Position numbers and translations under genes: made by a program. This document shows, piece after piece, positions 17,944-29,613 of a DNA stretch of 64,000 nt; the stretch's first letter is position 1; the number at the start of each line of letters is the position of its first letter. Below the pieces are notes generated by a model. The model was not told the DNA's origin, did no database searches, and saw only the letters and a program-made list of their open reading frames with translations. The stretch comes from Desulfuromonas acetexigens (GTDB taxonomy: Bacteria; Desulfobacterota; Desulfuromonadia; Desulfuromonadales; Trichloromonadaceae), in assembly GCF_900111775.1 (NCBI RefSeq), contig NZ_FOJJ01000001.1:496001-560000 (forward strand), written 5' to 3'.

Positions 17944-18858
17944 CTATCGTGACGAACACGCAGCAGGGAAAACCCGCAGCAACTCGAAATCTCCCCGCGT
18001 CTCCCGTAAGCGCCGAGGATCGAAGCGGGCCACCGCCCGCAAGTTACCGTGATCGAGAAGTAGGACTCGGTCCCCTTCCCCGGGAAGGGCTCCGTCGCTG
18101 ATTTCGGAAATAGAGGGCGGAATCCCGTTGCGCAGTCGCGCCGTCGCCGCCTCGTCAAGATTCAGGGCGGTAAATTCGGTCAGACTTTCCAACAACGAGC
18201 GCAACGGCAAGGATTCGGGATCTTCCCGATAATCCTCCAGAGAGACCGCATCGGCCTCGTCAAAACAACCGCTACGGGTACGACGCAAAGCCGTCAAGTG
18301 GGCGCCACAGCCGAGGGCCTCACCCAGATCATGAGCCAGGGTGCGGATATAGGTGCCCTTGGAACACTCCACCAGCAAGGTCACCAACGGCAGTTCGACG
18401 GCTTCGATGTCGATCCGGTGGATGGTGATTTCACGGGCTTCCCGCTCGACTTCGATCCCCTGACGGGCCAGTTTGTAGAGAGGCACACCGTCCTTTTTCA
18501 GAGCCGAATACATCGGCGGCACCTGGCGGATCGTTCCGGTCAGATCCGCACAGGCCCGGTGCAGGGCATCAACCGTAACCCCGAGCCAAGGCCTTCTTTC
18601 AAGGAGAGTCCCCTCGGCGTCCTGGGTATCGGTACTTTCCCCGAGTTTGAGGGTGGCGCGATAGGTTTTGCGTCCATCCATGAGAAACTGGATGATCCGC
18701 GTCCCTTGACCAATCCCGACGAGCAACAGGCCGGTAGCCATGGGGTCGAGGGTTCCGGCATGCCCGACCTGGCGTTGGCGGCAGAGACGGCGGACCTGAC
18801 GCACGACATCATGGGAGGTGACACCTTGCGGCTTATCGACGACGAGAATTCCGTTCAT
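17944..18858 (-). CDS. truB: tRNA pseudouridine(55) synthase
   Basis: A 304-aa enzyme that makes pseudouridine 55 in the T-loop of tRNAs. It starts GILVVDKPQGVTSHDVV, has the catalytic motif VGHAGTLDPMATGLL (Asp about 38), the KTYRATLKLG strand and the YIRTLAHDLG motif (about 170-179), and a C-terminal PUA-like extension. The start codon follows the nrnA stop directly, indicating one operon. Confidence 0.96.
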   Translation of the reverse strand: MNGILVVDKPQGVTSHDVVRQVRRLCRQRQVGHAGTLDPMATGLLLVGIGQGTRIIQFLMDGRKTYRATLKLGESTDTQDAEGTLLERRPWLGVTVDALHRACADLTGTIRQVPPMYSALKKDGVPLYKLARQGIEVEREAREITIHRIDIEAVELPLVTLLVECSKGTYIRTLAHDLGEALGCGAHLTALRRTRSGCFDEADAVSLEDYREDPESLPLRSLLESLTEFTALNLDEAATARLRNGIPPSISEISDGALPGEGDRVLLLDHGNLRAVARFDPRRLRETRGDFELLRVFPAACSSR

Positions 18859-19812
18859 CTAGCCGGCGAGCAGACTATCGAGGCGGGAGAAGACCGTGGC
18901 GCGAACTTCATCCAAGGTTCCGTCGACGACCGCGCCGGCGGCATTGTGGTGACCACCCCCGCCGAACTCCCGGCTCAGGGCACCAACATCAATGCGTCCT
19001 TTGGAACGGAACCCGAGCTTGAAAGAAGTTGCAGAGACCTGGCGGAAAAAGATGGCTACTTCAACGCCACGCACCGAGCGGGGATAGTTGACAAAGCCGT
19101 CAGTATGTTCGGCACCGGCCCGGGCCTGGTCATACATCGCCTGGGTCACGGCCACTGAGGCGTAGCGCCCGCAAGAAGAAACGGTCAAGGTCGCCAGGGC
19201 CTGGGCGAGAAGACGCAGACGCTTTTCATCCTGACTCTCATAGAGAGAGGAGGCGACATCCCAGGGGTTAACCCCTCGGGCGACCATTTCCGCAGCAGTG
19301 GTGAAAGCCTCGGGATTGGCATTGGAATAACGGAAGGAGCCGGTATCGGCGAGAATGGCGGTATAGACACAGAGGGCCACTTCCTGGGACAGGGGTCGGC
19401 CCGAGGCTTTGACCAGGCGATAGATCATGGCACCGGTGGCGCTGGCCTCCTCATCGACGTAGTAGACATCGCCGAAATCTTCGGAAAAAGGATGATGATC
19501 GATATTGACCAGGGAGCGACAGACCTCCTTGAGATGGGCACCGGCGCGCCGTAATTCCCCCGCATCGAGGACAAAACCGACATCGAAGGTCTCACCGGGC
19601 GGAATCTCGGAAACCAGGTTCTCGGCCCCGGGCAAAAAAGCGTAATCCTGAGGAACCCCGTCCCGATTGTAGGCAAGGACGTCTTTGCCGCACTCCCGCA
19701 GGAAATTGGTCAGAGCCAAGGTCGAAGCCATGGCGTCGCCGTCGGGGCTTTCGTGGGAGGCGACCAAAAAACTCCGGCCTGCTTCAATTTTCTCCAGAAT
19801 CGTCCTGATCAT
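18859..19812 (-). CDS. nrnA: DHH-family phosphoesterase NrnA (oligoribonuclease / pAp phosphatase)
   Basis: A 317-aa DHH-DHHA1 enzyme that degrades nanoRNAs and dephosphorylates pAp. Motifs: SHESPDGDAMAS (about residues 19-30), the DAG strand near 80, NIDHHPF (about 104-110) and the C-terminal GGGGHHNAAGA (about 289-299). The start at 19812 matches the family N-terminus and overlaps the end of rbfA by 29 nt, implying tight coupling. It sits between rbfA and truB as in many Gram-positive and deltaproteobacterial genomes. Confidence 0.92.
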   Translation of the reverse strand: MIRTILEKIEAGRSFLVASHESPDGDAMASTLALTNFLRECGKDVLAYNRDGVPQDYAFLPGAENLVSEIPPGETFDVGFVLDAGELRRAGAHLKEVCRSLVNIDHHPFSEDFGDVYYVDEEASATGAMIYRLVKASGRPLSQEVALCVYTAILADTGSFRYSNANPEAFTTAAEMVARGVNPWDVASSLYESQDEKRLRLLAQALATLTVSSCGRYASVAVTQAMYDQARAGAEHTDGFVNYPRSVRGVEVAIFFRQVSATSFKLGFRSKGRIDVGALSREFGGGGHHNAAGAVVDGTLDEVRATVFSRLDSLLAG

Positions 19813-20161
19813 CCGTGTGCTCAGTATTGACCTGACGTAGCAGGGCATCGATGTGGTTGCCGTAAGCCAGGGAATGGTCGAACTGAAAGAGCAGTTCGGG
19901 AACAAAACGCAGACGCAACCGCTTAGCCAGTTCCCGCCGAAGAAAAGGGACGGAACTCTTCAGGCCTTTTTCCGTATTTTTCACCTCGGCATCCGAACCG
20001 ATGGCGGAAAAGAATATCCGGGCCAGACCCATATCGGAGGTAACTTCCACCGCGGTGATGGTGACGAAGCCGACACGCGGATCCTTAAGCCCCTTAATGA
20101 GCAGGGCTGAGACCTCCTTGTGGATCTGCTCAGCGACGCGATGTGAACGTTGAAATTCCAA
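19784..20161 (-). CDS. rbfA: Ribosome-binding factor A
   Basis: A 125-aa KH-like protein that binds immature 30S subunits and helps 16S rRNA 5'-end maturation. It contains the HRVAEQIHKEVSALL start helix, DPRVGFVTITAVEVTSD (about residues 27-43) and the RLRFVPELLFQFD strand (about 83-95). The start codon is TTG behind CAGGAAAA. Its end overlaps nrnA. Confidence 0.95.
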   Translation of the reverse strand: MEFQRSHRVAEQIHKEVSALLIKGLKDPRVGFVTITAVEVTSDMGLARIFFSAIGSDAEVKNTEKGLKSSVPFLRRELAKRLRLRFVPELLFQFDHSLAYGNHIDALLRQVNTEHTDDQDDSGEN

Positions 20162-20173
20162 GCTTTTTTCCTG

Positions 20174-20461
20174 TCAATAATGAAGAAACTCGATAAAACG
20201 ATCGACAATTTCGGCGAAACCGGTCTCTTCAATGGACTCGGCTAGGCGTTCATAGACCCGATGAATCGCCCCCTCGTCGTGGTGTACCATGGCGAAACCC
20301 AGGGAGGTGCGTTGCCAAAGATCCTGGGCATCGACCTCGGCGCAGGAAAGGGGGAAATCGTTACGGCAACGCGCCAGGAGTTTTTTTACCAGTCCGCGCT
20401 TTTCCTTGAGCGAATGCGGGGCATGAAGAAGGATTTCCAGTCGCAAAACCCCAACGATCAT
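20174..20461 (-). CDS. DUF503 (YlxP-like) protein
   Basis: A 95-aa protein of the YlxP family found between infB and rbfA in many bacteria. It shows the family core LRLEILLHAPHSLKEKRGLV and DLWQRTSLGFAMV. The function is unknown, with a suggested link to ribosome or RNA metabolism from gene order alone. CTAGGAGGAGCC precedes the ATG; the gene sits 12 nt from both neighbours in the operon. Confidence 0.88.
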   Translation of the reverse strand: MIVGVLRLEILLHAPHSLKEKRGLVKKLLARCRNDFPLSCAEVDAQDLWQRTSLGFAMVHHDEGAIHRVYERLAESIEETGFAEIVDRFIEFLHY

Positions 20462-20473
20462 GCCAGGCTCCTC

Positions 20474-23401
20474 CTAGAGCGAAGTCTTGATCGACTCTAT
20501 CTCAAAGGCTTCAATCACGTCACCGATTTTGACGTCGTTGTAGTTTTCCAGGCCAATACCGCACTCATAGTTGTTCGCGACCTCGCGGACATCGTCCTTA
20601 AAACGTTTGAGTGAACTCATGCGGCCTTCCCAGATCACGACATTGTCCCGCACCAAGCGAACGCTGGCACCGCGCACGATCTTGCCGTCAACCACATAGC
20701 TACCGGCGATCGTACCGACCTTGGAAACCACGAAGGTGTCGCGTACTTCCGCGCGTCCCAGGTATTTTTCACGCAGGGTCGGGGCGAGCAAACCTTCCAT
20801 GGCGTCGCGGATGTCGGCCACAGCGTCGTAGATGATGTTATAGAGGCGAATGTCAACCCCTTCGGACTCGGCCATCGACGCGGCCTTCGGTTCAGGACGA
20901 ACATTGAAGCCGAGAACGATCGCATCGGAGGCCGAAGCCAGGGTGATGTCGCTCTCAATGATGCCGCCAACACCCGTGTGAATAACGATCAGGCGACAGG
21001 CATCGGTGGAGAGTTTGAGCAGCGAATCCTTGACCGCCTCCACGGATCCCTGAACATCCCCCTTGATGATAATTTTGAGCTCTTTGACATCCCCTTCTTT
21101 GATGCGGGCGTAAAGTTGCTCCAGGGATATCTTGCTGGACTTGGCCAACTCGGCTTCCCGGACCTTCTGGGCACGGTGCTGAGCGACTTCCTTGGCGGTC
21201 TTCTCGTCCTCGACGGAGTGGAAGCTATCACCAGCCTCAGGCACCCCGGAAAGACCAGTCACCTCCACAGGACAGGAGGGGCCGGCCGCCTCGACGCGCC
21301 CACCCCGGTCATCGACCATAGTCCGCACCCGGCCATAATGGACCCCGGTTACGATCGGATCGCCGATCCGCAGAGTTCCTTCCTGAACCAGAACCGTGGC
21401 CACCGGACCGCGCCCTCGATCGAGACGGGCCTCGACAATAACACCCTTGGCGCGCTTGTTGGGATTGGCCTTGAGATCCATCACCTCCGCTTGCAGCAGA
21501 ATCATCTCCAGCAACTGGTCGATGTTGATTCGCTGCTTGGCGGAAACTTCGACATAAATCGTCTCTCCCCCCCATTCTTCGGGGAGCATGCCAAATTCGG
21601 TCAACTCCTGCTTGACCTTGTCGGGGTTGGCGTCGGGCTTGTCGATCTTGTTGATCGCCACCAGAATCGGAACCTCAGCGGCCTTGGCATGATTGATCGC
21701 CTCTTTGGTCTGAGGCATGACGCCATCGTCAGCGGCGACGACAAGAACAACGATATCGGTGGACTTGGCTCCCCGAGCACGCATGGCGGTGAAAGCCTCA
21801 TGACCGGGGGTGTCGAGGAAAGCAACCTTCTTGCCGCCCAACTCGACATCGTAAGCCCCGATATGCTGGGTGATCCCGCCGGCCTCCCCTTCGGTGACGT
21901 TCGTGGCACGGATGGCATCGAGCAGGCTGGTCTTGCCATGGTCAACGTGACCCATGATGGTCACGACCGGCGGCCGCGGCAGCAGATTCTCGAGAGATTC
22001 CGCTTCTCCGGCACGGCTGCTGGCGTGCTCAAGAACGGTCTCCTCGTCAAAGGCGACGTTCTCCACCTCGTAGTTAAATTCATTGGCGAGTAGCGCGGCG
22101 GTTTCAAAATCAAGGGGGTGGTTGATGGTCACCATGGTCCCCTGACGCATAAGTTCCTTGATCAGATCGTTGGCCTTTACCCCCATGCGTTTGGCAAGTT
22201 CGCCCACGGTAATCACGTCGCTGATACGAATGATACGCTTGATCGCCTTGGAAACGGTAACTTCGGTCTTCTTGACGGCCTTAGCCCCCTTGCGACCGCG
22301 ACGGAGCCTATCACCCCGTTCCGGTTCGAAGACTTCTCGTTTCTGCCGACGCTTCGCACCGTCGCTCCCAACACTACCGTCGCTGTAGTCCGCCCCCTTG
22401 CCTTTTTTATTCTTTTTGCCGCCACGGGCTTCCTTGGCGGGAAAAACTTCCGTAGAAGGCGCCGGGATCGAAGGGCCTCGAGCACCCCGTGGGGCACCGC
22501 CGGCGGGACCACCGAACGACCGACCGGAACCGGCGTCACCGGCCCCGCGTGGCGCACCACCAGCTGGGCGTGGGGAACCACCAGCTGGGCGTGGGGCTCC
22601 TCCAGTCGGACGGGGGGCACCGGTGCCAGGTCGTTCCTCTCGGGTTGCCGGCGCGCGGCGTCCAGGAGCCGCCCCCCCCGAACGTTCGGGGCGACCAGCG
22701 TCACGGCCGCGATTATCCTGCATCGCCGAAGCCGGCAGTTCAACCCGACCTAGAATTTTGGCGCGAGAAGCTGTTGCTTTTTGCGGTTCCCGTTCCTTGG
22801 TCTCCGTCATCGGACGCGCCGTAGACGTAGGCTTAACCTCTGGGGTCTTGACTGCGGACTTGGCCGCAACGACCACTTCGGATTCAATAGATTTTTCTTT
22901 ACTCGTTACCGTCGCAACGGGTTTTTCCACAACTTGCGGCTCAGGCTGAGACACAATCGGCGCTTCAGCGACAACCTCTTTCGGCTCATCCTTGGACACG
23001 GGAGCGTGTGAAGAGGGAGAAGGGGGCTCGGCCTCTTCTTTGGGCGCGACAGTGGAAGGTTCGGACACAGAAGGTTTCTCTGTCGTGACCGTGGAAGCGG
23101 GAACACTTAGCTTTTCCTCAGCGGAGGCAGAAGCGACTTGTGAAGAAGATTCAACAGCCACAGCCTCGGTCGTGGGCTTGACATCCTTGCGCCGGCGACG
23201 GATAACGCCGGAGGTAATCCGCTCCTCCTCGACGACTTCGGTCTGCGGTGAGGCCTGGGCTTCAAACTTTCGCAGATCTTCGTCCTCAAGAAAGCTTCTC
23301 TCGCTCTTCACTTCGACCCCGGCTTTCTGCAGCCGCTCCATGACCTCTTTCGAGTCCAGGCCCAACTTCTGAGCCAATTCGGAAACCTTTGTCTTTCCCA
23401 T
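20474..23401 (-). CDS. infB: Translation initiation factor IF-2
   Basis: A 975-aa GTPase that brings initiator fMet-tRNA to the ribosome. It has an N-terminal IF2N helix (about residues 1-50), a long variable linker rich in Ser/Glu/Val then Pro/Gly/Arg (about 60-350), a second IF2N domain, the G domain with [13 protein letters not shown] (about 490-502), DTPGHEAF and NKIDKPDA, and C-terminal domains II-IV. The ATG at 23401 overlaps the upstream ylxR TGA in TGATG, so the two are translationally coupled. Confidence 0.97.
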   Translation of the reverse strand: MGKTKVSELAQKLGLDSKEVMERLQKAGVEVKSERSFLEDEDLRKFEAQASPQTEVVEEERITSGVIRRRRKDVKPTTEAVAVESSSQVASASAEEKLSVPASTVTTEKPSVSEPSTVAPKEEAEPPSPSSHAPVSKDEPKEVVAEAPIVSQPEPQVVEKPVATVTSKEKSIESEVVVAAKSAVKTPEVKPTSTARPMTETKEREPQKATASRAKILGRVELPASAMQDNRGRDAGRPERSGGAAPGRRAPATREERPGTGAPRPTGGAPRPAGGSPRPAGGAPRGAGDAGSGRSFGGPAGGAPRGARGPSIPAPSTEVFPAKEARGGKKNKKGKGADYSDGSVGSDGAKRRQKREVFEPERGDRLRRGRKGAKAVKKTEVTVSKAIKRIIRISDVITVGELAKRMGVKANDLIKELMRQGTMVTINHPLDFETAALLANEFNYEVENVAFDEETVLEHASSRAGEAESLENLLPRPPVVTIMGHVDHGKTSLLDAIRATNVTEGEAGGITQHIGAYDVELGGKKVAFLDTPGHEAFTAMRARGAKSTDIVVLVVAADDGVMPQTKEAINHAKAAEVPILVAINKIDKPDANPDKVKQELTEFGMLPEEWGGETIYVEVSAKQRINIDQLLEMILLQAEVMDLKANPNKRAKGVIVEARLDRGRGPVATVLVQEGTLRIGDPIVTGVHYGRVRTMVDDRGGRVEAAGPSCPVEVTGLSGVPEAGDSFHSVEDEKTAKEVAQHRAQKVREAELAKSSKISLEQLYARIKEGDVKELKIIIKGDVQGSVEAVKDSLLKLSTDACRLIVIHTGVGGIIESDITLASASDAIVLGFNVRPEPKAASMAESEGVDIRLYNIIYDAVADIRDAMEGLLAPTLREKYLGRAEVRDTFVVSKVGTIAGSYVVDGKIVRGASVRLVRDNVVIWEGRMSSLKRFKDDVREVANNYECGIGLENYNDVKIGDVIEAFEIESIKTSL
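22540..22625. repeat. Short tandem repeat inside infB linker
   Basis: An approximately 24-bp unit is repeated about four times, encoding iterations of the GGxPRPAG type in the low-complexity IF-2 linker. It is a likely site of length variation between strains and does not touch the GTPase domain. Confidence 0.65.
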
Positions 23402-23997
23402 CAAATCTCCCCTACCATCTGCTTGTATCGTAACATTTCCGTCTTAACCGATTCGGCTAACGCACCCGCTTTGAGCGCGACCACACTGCGCTCTTCCTTG
23501 CCTAGCATTCTTCCGAGACGCTCTTTATCAAGCAGCCTCCAGCAAGGAATCTGCCGGTACGTCGCACTTGAGATAATCTTATCGGCGATACCGGAAGACA
23601 CATCCTCGGCCAGCATGACCACCGCGACCTGCCCTGGAACCGCCATTGCGTCAAGGACCAGTTTACCGCCGGACAATACGACACCCGACTTCTTAGCCAT
23701 CCCCAGGAGGTTGACAATCTTACCCTCGATGGCGGCTAAGAGCGCTACATTCAAAACCACCGGGTCAACGACTAGAGCATCCCGCCGAAATGTCCGTTGA
23801 AACTGGCGTCGCTGAACCGCCAGAGCTAAACACTCCCGGCTCAAACACGTATAAGCGCCGCGCCCCGGAAGACGTCCCCGATAGTCGACCAGAAGTTCAC
23901 CGTCGGGGGAGAGGACATACCGAACCAGGTCATGCTGTTCCATAACCTGTCGGCAACCGAGACAGGTACGCTTGGGCATATGCCGTTTCTCGGCCAT
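23401..23997 (-). CDS. YlxR (DUF448) domain fused to an L7Ae-like domain
   Basis: A 198-aa two-domain RNA-binding protein. Residues about 7-85 form the YlxR/DUF448 domain ([10 protein letters not shown] and [12 protein letters not shown]), and residues about 95-190 form an L7Ae/YlxQ-like domain ([24 protein letters not shown]). In Bacillus YlxR and YlxQ are separate neighbouring genes at this position between nusA and infB; here they are one protein. A role in translation or RNase P regulation is suggested for YlxR in other species, not shown here. Confidence 0.88.
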   Translation of the reverse strand: MAEKRHMPKRTCLGCRQVMEQHDLVRYVLSPDGELLVDYRGRLPGRGAYTCLSRECLALAVQRRQFQRTFRRDALVVDPVVLNVALLAAIEGKIVNLLGMAKKSGVVLSGGKLVLDAMAVPGQVAVVMLAEDVSSGIADKIISSATYRQIPCWRLLDKERLGRMLGKEERSVVALKAGALAESVKTEMLRYKQMVGEI

Positions 23998-24007
23998 TCG
24001 TTAGCAA

Positions 24008-25285
24008 TCAACTCTCTTCAGAAACGGCGGAATCGGCCGCATCCGCTTGATCAGTCGCGACAAGAGGAGCAAGATGGCGCGCCAGTTCTTCCTTGGTCAT
24101 GGCGCTTCGTCCCGGGACATCGAATTCCTTGGCCATCTCGTAAAGCTCATCTCGAGTATGGCGGGCGGCCAATCCGGCAGCCGCATCAGACTCCGACTCA
24201 ACGGCGATGTCGTCCTCCTGAGCCGTCAGGAGAGACTCCTCCTGATCAATCTCAGCAGCCCGGGTCTCGCTCTTGATATCGATCTTCCAACCAATGAGCT
24301 TAGCGGCAAGGCGTACATTCTGTCCTTTCTTGCCAATAGCCAGGGACAGTTGATCATCAGGCACAATGATTTCGAGCGCCTGCTCGTCGGCGTCGACATA
24401 GACCCGTGCCACTTCGGCAGGGGCCAGGGCCGCACAAGCGAAACGGGCAGTATCGGGGGACCAGGGGATGATATCAATCTTCTCTCCCCGCAGCTCGGAA
24501 ACAACATTCTGTACCCGGGAACCGCGCATGCCAACACATGCCCCCACCGGATCAACATCGGGATCGTGGGAAACAACGGCGATTTTGGCACGACTGCCGG
24601 GCTCACGGGAGACCGCCTTGATTTCGACAATTCCTTCGGCAATTTCCGGAACCTCGAAAGCAAAGAGTGCGGCAACCACCCCAGGATGGGTCCGGGACAT
24701 GATGATCTGCGGCCCCTTAGTCGACATCTTAACGTCGGAAATATAGGCCCGCACACGATCCCCTTGACGGTAGTTCTCCCGGGGTACTTGCTCCCGGTGA
24801 GGAAGCAAAGCTTCCGCGCGGCCCAGATCGACAATCAAATCACCCCGTTCATAGCGGCGAACGATACCGTTGACCAACTCGCCGATGCGATCCTGGAACT
24901 CGTTAAAAACACCTTCCCGCTCAGCTTCGCGAACCTTCTGGATAATCACCTGCTTGGCCGTTTGAGCAGCAATGCGGCTGAAATTACTCGCATCCAGCTT
25001 CATCCCAAGGGAGTCCCCGAGCTCAACCTCAGGGTCAACCTCCTGAGCCTCGGCCAAGTCAATCTCCTTGTAGGAGTCCTGAACCTCTTCAACGACCGTG
25101 ACAAATTCGAAAACTTCGACCTCACCCAGTTCGTTGTTGTAATGAGCCTCAAGATCCCGGGTATTGCGGTATTTCTTGTTGGCGGCCGAAAGCACGGCGG
25201 ACTCCAGAGCTTCGACCAGCACTGCCCGGTCAATCCCCTTGTCCTTCACTACCTGGTCGATGATGTGGTTAAGATTGGTGACCAT
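24008..25285 (-). CDS. nusA: Transcription termination/antitermination factor NusA
   Basis: A 425-aa RNA polymerase-binding factor. It has the N-terminal polymerase-binding domain (about residues 1-125), an S1 domain (about 135-200), KH1 (about 230-275) and KH2 (about 300-345, [16 protein letters not shown]). The C-terminus differs from E. coli, where two acidic repeats occur: after an acidic linker, residues about 377-405 ([16 protein letters not shown]) resemble a Rho-N/HeH helix-extension-helix. The start at 25285 matches the family; a longer frame exists but lacks a ribosome-binding site. Confidence 0.95.
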   Translation of the reverse strand: MVTNLNHIIDQVVKDKGIDRAVLVEALESAVLSAANKKYRNTRDLEAHYNNELGEVEVFEFVTVVEEVQDSYKEIDLAEAQEVDPEVELGDSLGMKLDASNFSRIAAQTAKQVIIQKVREAEREGVFNEFQDRIGELVNGIVRRYERGDLIVDLGRAEALLPHREQVPRENYRQGDRVRAYISDVKMSTKGPQIIMSRTHPGVVAALFAFEVPEIAEGIVEIKAVSREPGSRAKIAVVSHDPDVDPVGACVGMRGSRVQNVVSELRGEKIDIIPWSPDTARFACAALAPAEVARVYVDADEQALEIIVPDDQLSLAIGKKGQNVRLAAKLIGWKIDIKSETRAAEIDQEESLLTAQEDDIAVESESDAAAGLAARHTRDELYEMAKEFDVPGRSAMTKEELARHLAPLVATDQADAADSAVSEES

Positions 25286-25376
25286 CGCAACTTCCCCCTG
25301 TATCCAAAACGCTTGGGGCGTTGGCGCCCCCACGGCGGCTGTAAATCTCCACCGGAAGCGCCAGCCTTATTAATGT

Positions 25377-25865
25377 TTAAAAATCAAATTCAAGGTTTCC
25401 CTTGTCGATTCCAGCGAAAGGAATCTCGACAAGGCCACCTTTTTTGTCTTGTTGTTCAATACGAACGCAATCGCCTTCGACCCCCACCAGAATACCGGAA
25501 AAGGTCTTGCGGGCATGACCGCGCTGATCGGGGTCCAGACTCTCGAAGGTCTTAACCTTGACCAGACGACCAGCGAATCGTTGATAATCGTCGATTTTCT
25601 TCAACGGCCGGTCCAGACCGGGAGAAGAAACCTCCAGACGATAAGCGGTGCGGATGAGATCTTCGACTTCCAGAACGGCACCGACCTCGCGACTGACTTC
25701 AGCGCAGTCATCCAGCGTCACGCCGCCCGGCTTATCAATAAAGAGGCGAAGAAACCAGTCCCGTCCCTCGTGCTTATATTCAAGCTCGACCAATTCCAGA
25801 CCAAAACCTTCAAGAATCGGCTCGATAATGGCGGTAAGTTGTTCCAACAATGTCTGCTGAGCCAC
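25377..25865 (-). CDS. rimP: Ribosome maturation factor RimP
   Basis: A 162-aa 30S assembly factor. The N-terminal alpha/beta domain (about residues 8-85) contains LELVELEYKHEGRDWFLRLFID and the hallmark DDCAEVSREVGAVLE; the C-terminal SH3-like barrel contains LEVSSPGLDRPLKK (about 98-111). The start codon is GTG behind GAGGATGGG. It opens the nusA operon and has its own promoter and hairpin-containing leader. Confidence 0.94.
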   Translation of the reverse strand: MAQQTLLEQLTAIIEPILEGFGLELVELEYKHEGRDWFLRLFIDKPGGVTLDDCAEVSREVGAVLEVEDLIRTAYRLEVSSPGLDRPLKKIDDYQRFAGRLVKVKTFESLDPDQRGHARKTFSGILVGVEGDCVRIEQQDKKGGLVEIPFAGIDKGNLEFDF

Positions 25866-25883
25866 GTTTTCCCATCCTCAAAT

Positions 25884-25906
25884 AAAAAAAGTGAGCAAGG
25901 GCCCAC
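25884..25906 (-). terminator. Hairpin plus T7 in the rimP-nusA leader (possible attenuator)
   Basis: A 6-bp stem (25901-25906 with 25891-25896, one G-U pair) with a 4-nt loop and a T7 run at 25890-25884 on the minus strand. It lies between the putative promoter and rimP. The ferredoxin gene upstream has its own terminator, so this one would act on the rimP leader. Confidence 0.6.
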
Positions 25907-25937
25907 TTTCTTCATAGTGAACAAATTAACAGCTGGA

Positions 25938-25966
25938 TTTTTACCATGCCGGCAGGCGGATTGCAA
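25938..25966 (-). promoter_or_regulatory. Sigma-70-type promoter for rimP-nusA operon
   Basis: TTGCAA (25966-25961), a 17-nt spacer and TAAAAA (25943-25938). Transcription would start near 25931 and give a leader of about 65 nt containing the hairpin at 25891-25906. Confidence 0.55.
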
Positions 25967-26000
25967 GGGAAATTTAAAAGGGAAACCAGGCGGGAAAATA

Positions 26001-26026
26001 GAAAGGGCGCCTTACGGCGCCCTTTC
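26001..26026 (-). terminator. Terminator of the ferredoxin gene
   Basis: A perfect 11-bp stem (26001-26011 with 26016-26026) and 4-nt loop, followed on the minus strand by TATTTT, 10 nt after the ferredoxin stop. Confidence 0.85.
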
Positions 26027-26036
26027 TGGGGTGAAC

Positions 26037-26195
26037 TTAAGCCACGATCGCGCTGACCGGACAGCTGTCGGCACAGGCGCCGCATTCGGTGCAATCATCG
26101 GTGATCTTGTACTTGTCGCCGGCTTCGACAATGGCGCTGACCGGGCAGGTGTCGACGCAAGCGCCGCAGGCGATACATTCATCAGTGATTTTCAT
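26037..26195 (-). CDS. 2[4Fe-4S] ferredoxin, small
   Basis: A 52-aa bacterial-type ferredoxin, too short for many gene callers. Two CxxCxxCxxxCP motifs are complete: CIACGACVDTCP (residues 7-18) and CTECGACADSCP (residues 35-46). Each supplies four cysteines for a low-potential cluster, so the protein is a soluble one-electron carrier. The two halves are near-identical duplications with pseudo-twofold symmetry. GGAGGAAGTTTC precedes the ATG. It sits between frr and rimP with its own terminator, so it is probably expressed with frr or separately. Confidence 0.93.
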   Translation of the reverse strand: MKITDECIACGACVDTCPVSAIVEAGDKYKITDDCTECGACADSCPVSAIVA

Positions 26196-26237
26196 GAAAC
26201 TTCCTCCTTGGTTGATTTGGATGGAGTGGTTTGGGGG

Positions 26238-26795
26238 TTAGATCTCCATCACTTCCTTCTCCTTGACCGCCACGACCTCATCGGCCTTGGCCACGAACTT
26301 GTCGGTGAGATCCTGGATCTCCTTCTCGACGCGCTTGGCGTCATCTTCGGAAATTTCTTTATCCTTGGCAAGCTTTTTTACCGCATCGTTGGCGTCTCGG
26401 CGAACATTTCGCACCGCAACCTTCGTATCTTCGACCATGCGCTTGAGCATCTTTACCATCTCTTTACGCCGGTCCTCGGTCAGAGGCGGGATCGCCATGC
26501 GGATCAACTGCCCGTCGGAACTCGGGGTCAGCCCGAGATCGGCTTTAAAAATGGCCTTCTCGATTTCCGGCAGAAGTTTCTTTTCCCAAGGCTGAATGGT
26601 GATCAGTCGGGGTTCGGGAATCGCCAGCGTACCCAACTGGCTAAGAGGGGTCGGCGTTCCGTAATAGTCCACGCGCACATCGTCAAGAAGCGATACCGAA
26701 GCACGACCGGTGCGGACTTTCGTAAAATCTTTCTTCAACGATTCGATAGCCTTGTCCATTGCTGAACGGGCTTTGCTGACAATATCCTTGGTCAT
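26238..26795 (-). CDS. frr: Ribosome recycling factor
   Basis: A 185-aa factor that, with EF-G, splits post-termination ribosomes. It has the [15 protein letters not shown] motif (about residues 24-38), [11 protein letters not shown], and the [13 protein letters not shown] helix (about 105-117) at the arm of the L-shaped fold. The pyrH stop lies within its ribosome-binding region (AAGGAGATTAA), so the two are coupled in the rpsB-tsf-pyrH-frr order. Confidence 0.97.
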   Translation of the reverse strand: MTKDIVSKARSAMDKAIESLKKDFTKVRTGRASVSLLDDVRVDYYGTPTPLSQLGTLAIPEPRLITIQPWEKKLLPEIEKAIFKADLGLTPSSDGQLIRMAIPPLTEDRRKEMVKMLKRMVEDTKVAVRNVRRDANDAVKKLAKDKEISEDDAKRVEKEIQDLTDKFVAKADEVVAVKEKEVMEI

Positions 26796-26800
26796 TGGAC

Positions 26801-28494
<1,694 letters not shown>

Positions 28495-28575
28495 GGACAA
28501 TCCTCCAGCAACCTGCCCGCAAACCGGGCAGATAAGATTCAGGTTAGTTAATACAAAAATTATCGATCAATCTTT

Positions 28576-28603
28576 AAAAAAGCGCCCCTGGGGGCGCTTT
28601 TTT
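28576..28603 (-). terminator. Terminator between rpsB and tsf
   Basis: A 7-bp GC stem (28582-28588 with 28591-28597) flanked by A6 and T6, 23 nt after the rpsB stop. It could cut tsf expression relative to rpsB, as does the partial terminator reported in E. coli, and works in either direction. Confidence 0.8.
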
Positions 28604-28625
28604 ATTGATCTTGCCGAGTAGAAAA

Positions 28626-29393
28626 TCAGGCCTCGGCCGACTGCTCGGCCACAGTTTCCACCGCTTCGACCTGATCGGCCCCTTCGGAGTCGGTGCGGAT
28701 AGTATTTTCGCGAGCCTGGCTGCCTTCAATGCAGGCCTCCGCCATCTTCGAGGCAAAGAGGCGAATGGCGCGAATGGCATCATCGTTACCAGGAATAATG
28801 TAATCAATATCATCGGGATCGCAGTTGGTATCGACTACCGCCACCACAGGGATGCCCAACTTACGGGCTTCCTTGACGGCAATCGTCTCTTTCTTGGGAT
28901 CGATGACGAAAATGGCGCCGGGAAGCTTGGTCATATTCTTGATCCCGCCAAGGCTTTTTTCCAGCTTGGCGCGCTCACGCTCCAACTGCAGCGCCTCTTT
29001 CTTGGTGATCAGATCATAGGTCCCGTCTTGGGACATAGCCTCGATCTTCTTGAGACGATCAATGCTCCCCTTGATGGTGGAAAAATTGGTCAGCATGCCG
29101 CCGAGCCAACGGTTATTAACAAAGTATTGGCCGGCGCGCAGGGTCTCTTCCATGATGGCGTCCTGAGCTTGCTTCTTGGTCCCGACAAAGAGGATCTTGT
29201 CGCCATTCTCGACGGTCTGCTTGATAAACTCTTGAGCGGTCCGAAAATAACGGACGGTCTTCTGCAGGTCGATAATGTAGATGCCATTTCTAGCGCCGAA
29301 GATATAAGGCTTCATCTTCGGATTCCAGCGTTTAGTCTGATGTCCGAAATGGACACCGGCTTCCAACAGTTGTTTCATGGTGATCTGAGCCAT
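28626..29393 (-). CDS. rpsB: 30S ribosomal protein S2
   Basis: A 255-aa small-subunit protein with [21 protein letters not shown] (cited in part: [18 protein letters not shown]), the [11 protein letters not shown] motif (about residues 102-112) and [12 protein letters not shown] (about 195-206). The acidic C-terminal tail is variable. The start at 29393 has GGAG 8 nt upstream; the open frame continues 28 codons upstream without support. Confidence 0.97.
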   Translation of the reverse strand: MAQITMKQLLEAGVHFGHQTKRWNPKMKPYIFGARNGIYIIDLQKTVRYFRTAQEFIKQTVENGDKILFVGTKKQAQDAIMEETLRAGQYFVNNRWLGGMLTNFSTIKGSIDRLKKIEAMSQDGTYDLITKKEALQLERERAKLEKSLGGIKNMTKLPGAIFVIDPKKETIAVKEARKLGIPVVAVVDTNCDPDDIDYIIPGNDDAIRAIRLFASKMAEACIEGSQARENTIRTDSEGADQVEAVETVAEQSAEA

Positions 29394-29523
29394 GGGGACT
29401 ACTCCTTCTTTTCCGTGGTTGAGTTCCTCCGCCTCCATCTTTCCCGCCGGATTTTCCGCCACCATTTGGCGAAACACCGTCCGGCAGGTCCGGAAGCGTG
29501 CGTGATTTTTCGGACAACGGGTT

Positions 29524-29553
29524 TCTATAGCACGCCTTTTACTTTTGGATCAA
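29524..29553 (-). promoter_or_regulatory. Sigma-70-type promoter for rpsB
   Basis: TTGATC (29553-29548), an 18-nt spacer and TATAGA (29529-29524). It would give an approximately 125-nt leader for rpsB and overlaps no gene. Confidence 0.5.
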
Positions 29554-29576
29554 GCAAAAAAACGCCTCAAATCTGG

Positions 29577-29605
29577 TTTACAAGCGTCCCCTGTTGGTCT
29601 AATAT
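29577..29605 (+). promoter_or_regulatory. Sigma-70-type promoter for lptF-lptG, predicted leaderless start
   Basis: TTTACA (29577-29582), a 17-nt spacer and TAATAT (29600-29605). Transcription would start about 29611-29613, directly at the lptF ATG (29614), which has no ribosome-binding site. Confidence 0.6.
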
Positions 29606-29613
29606 CCGCAGCC

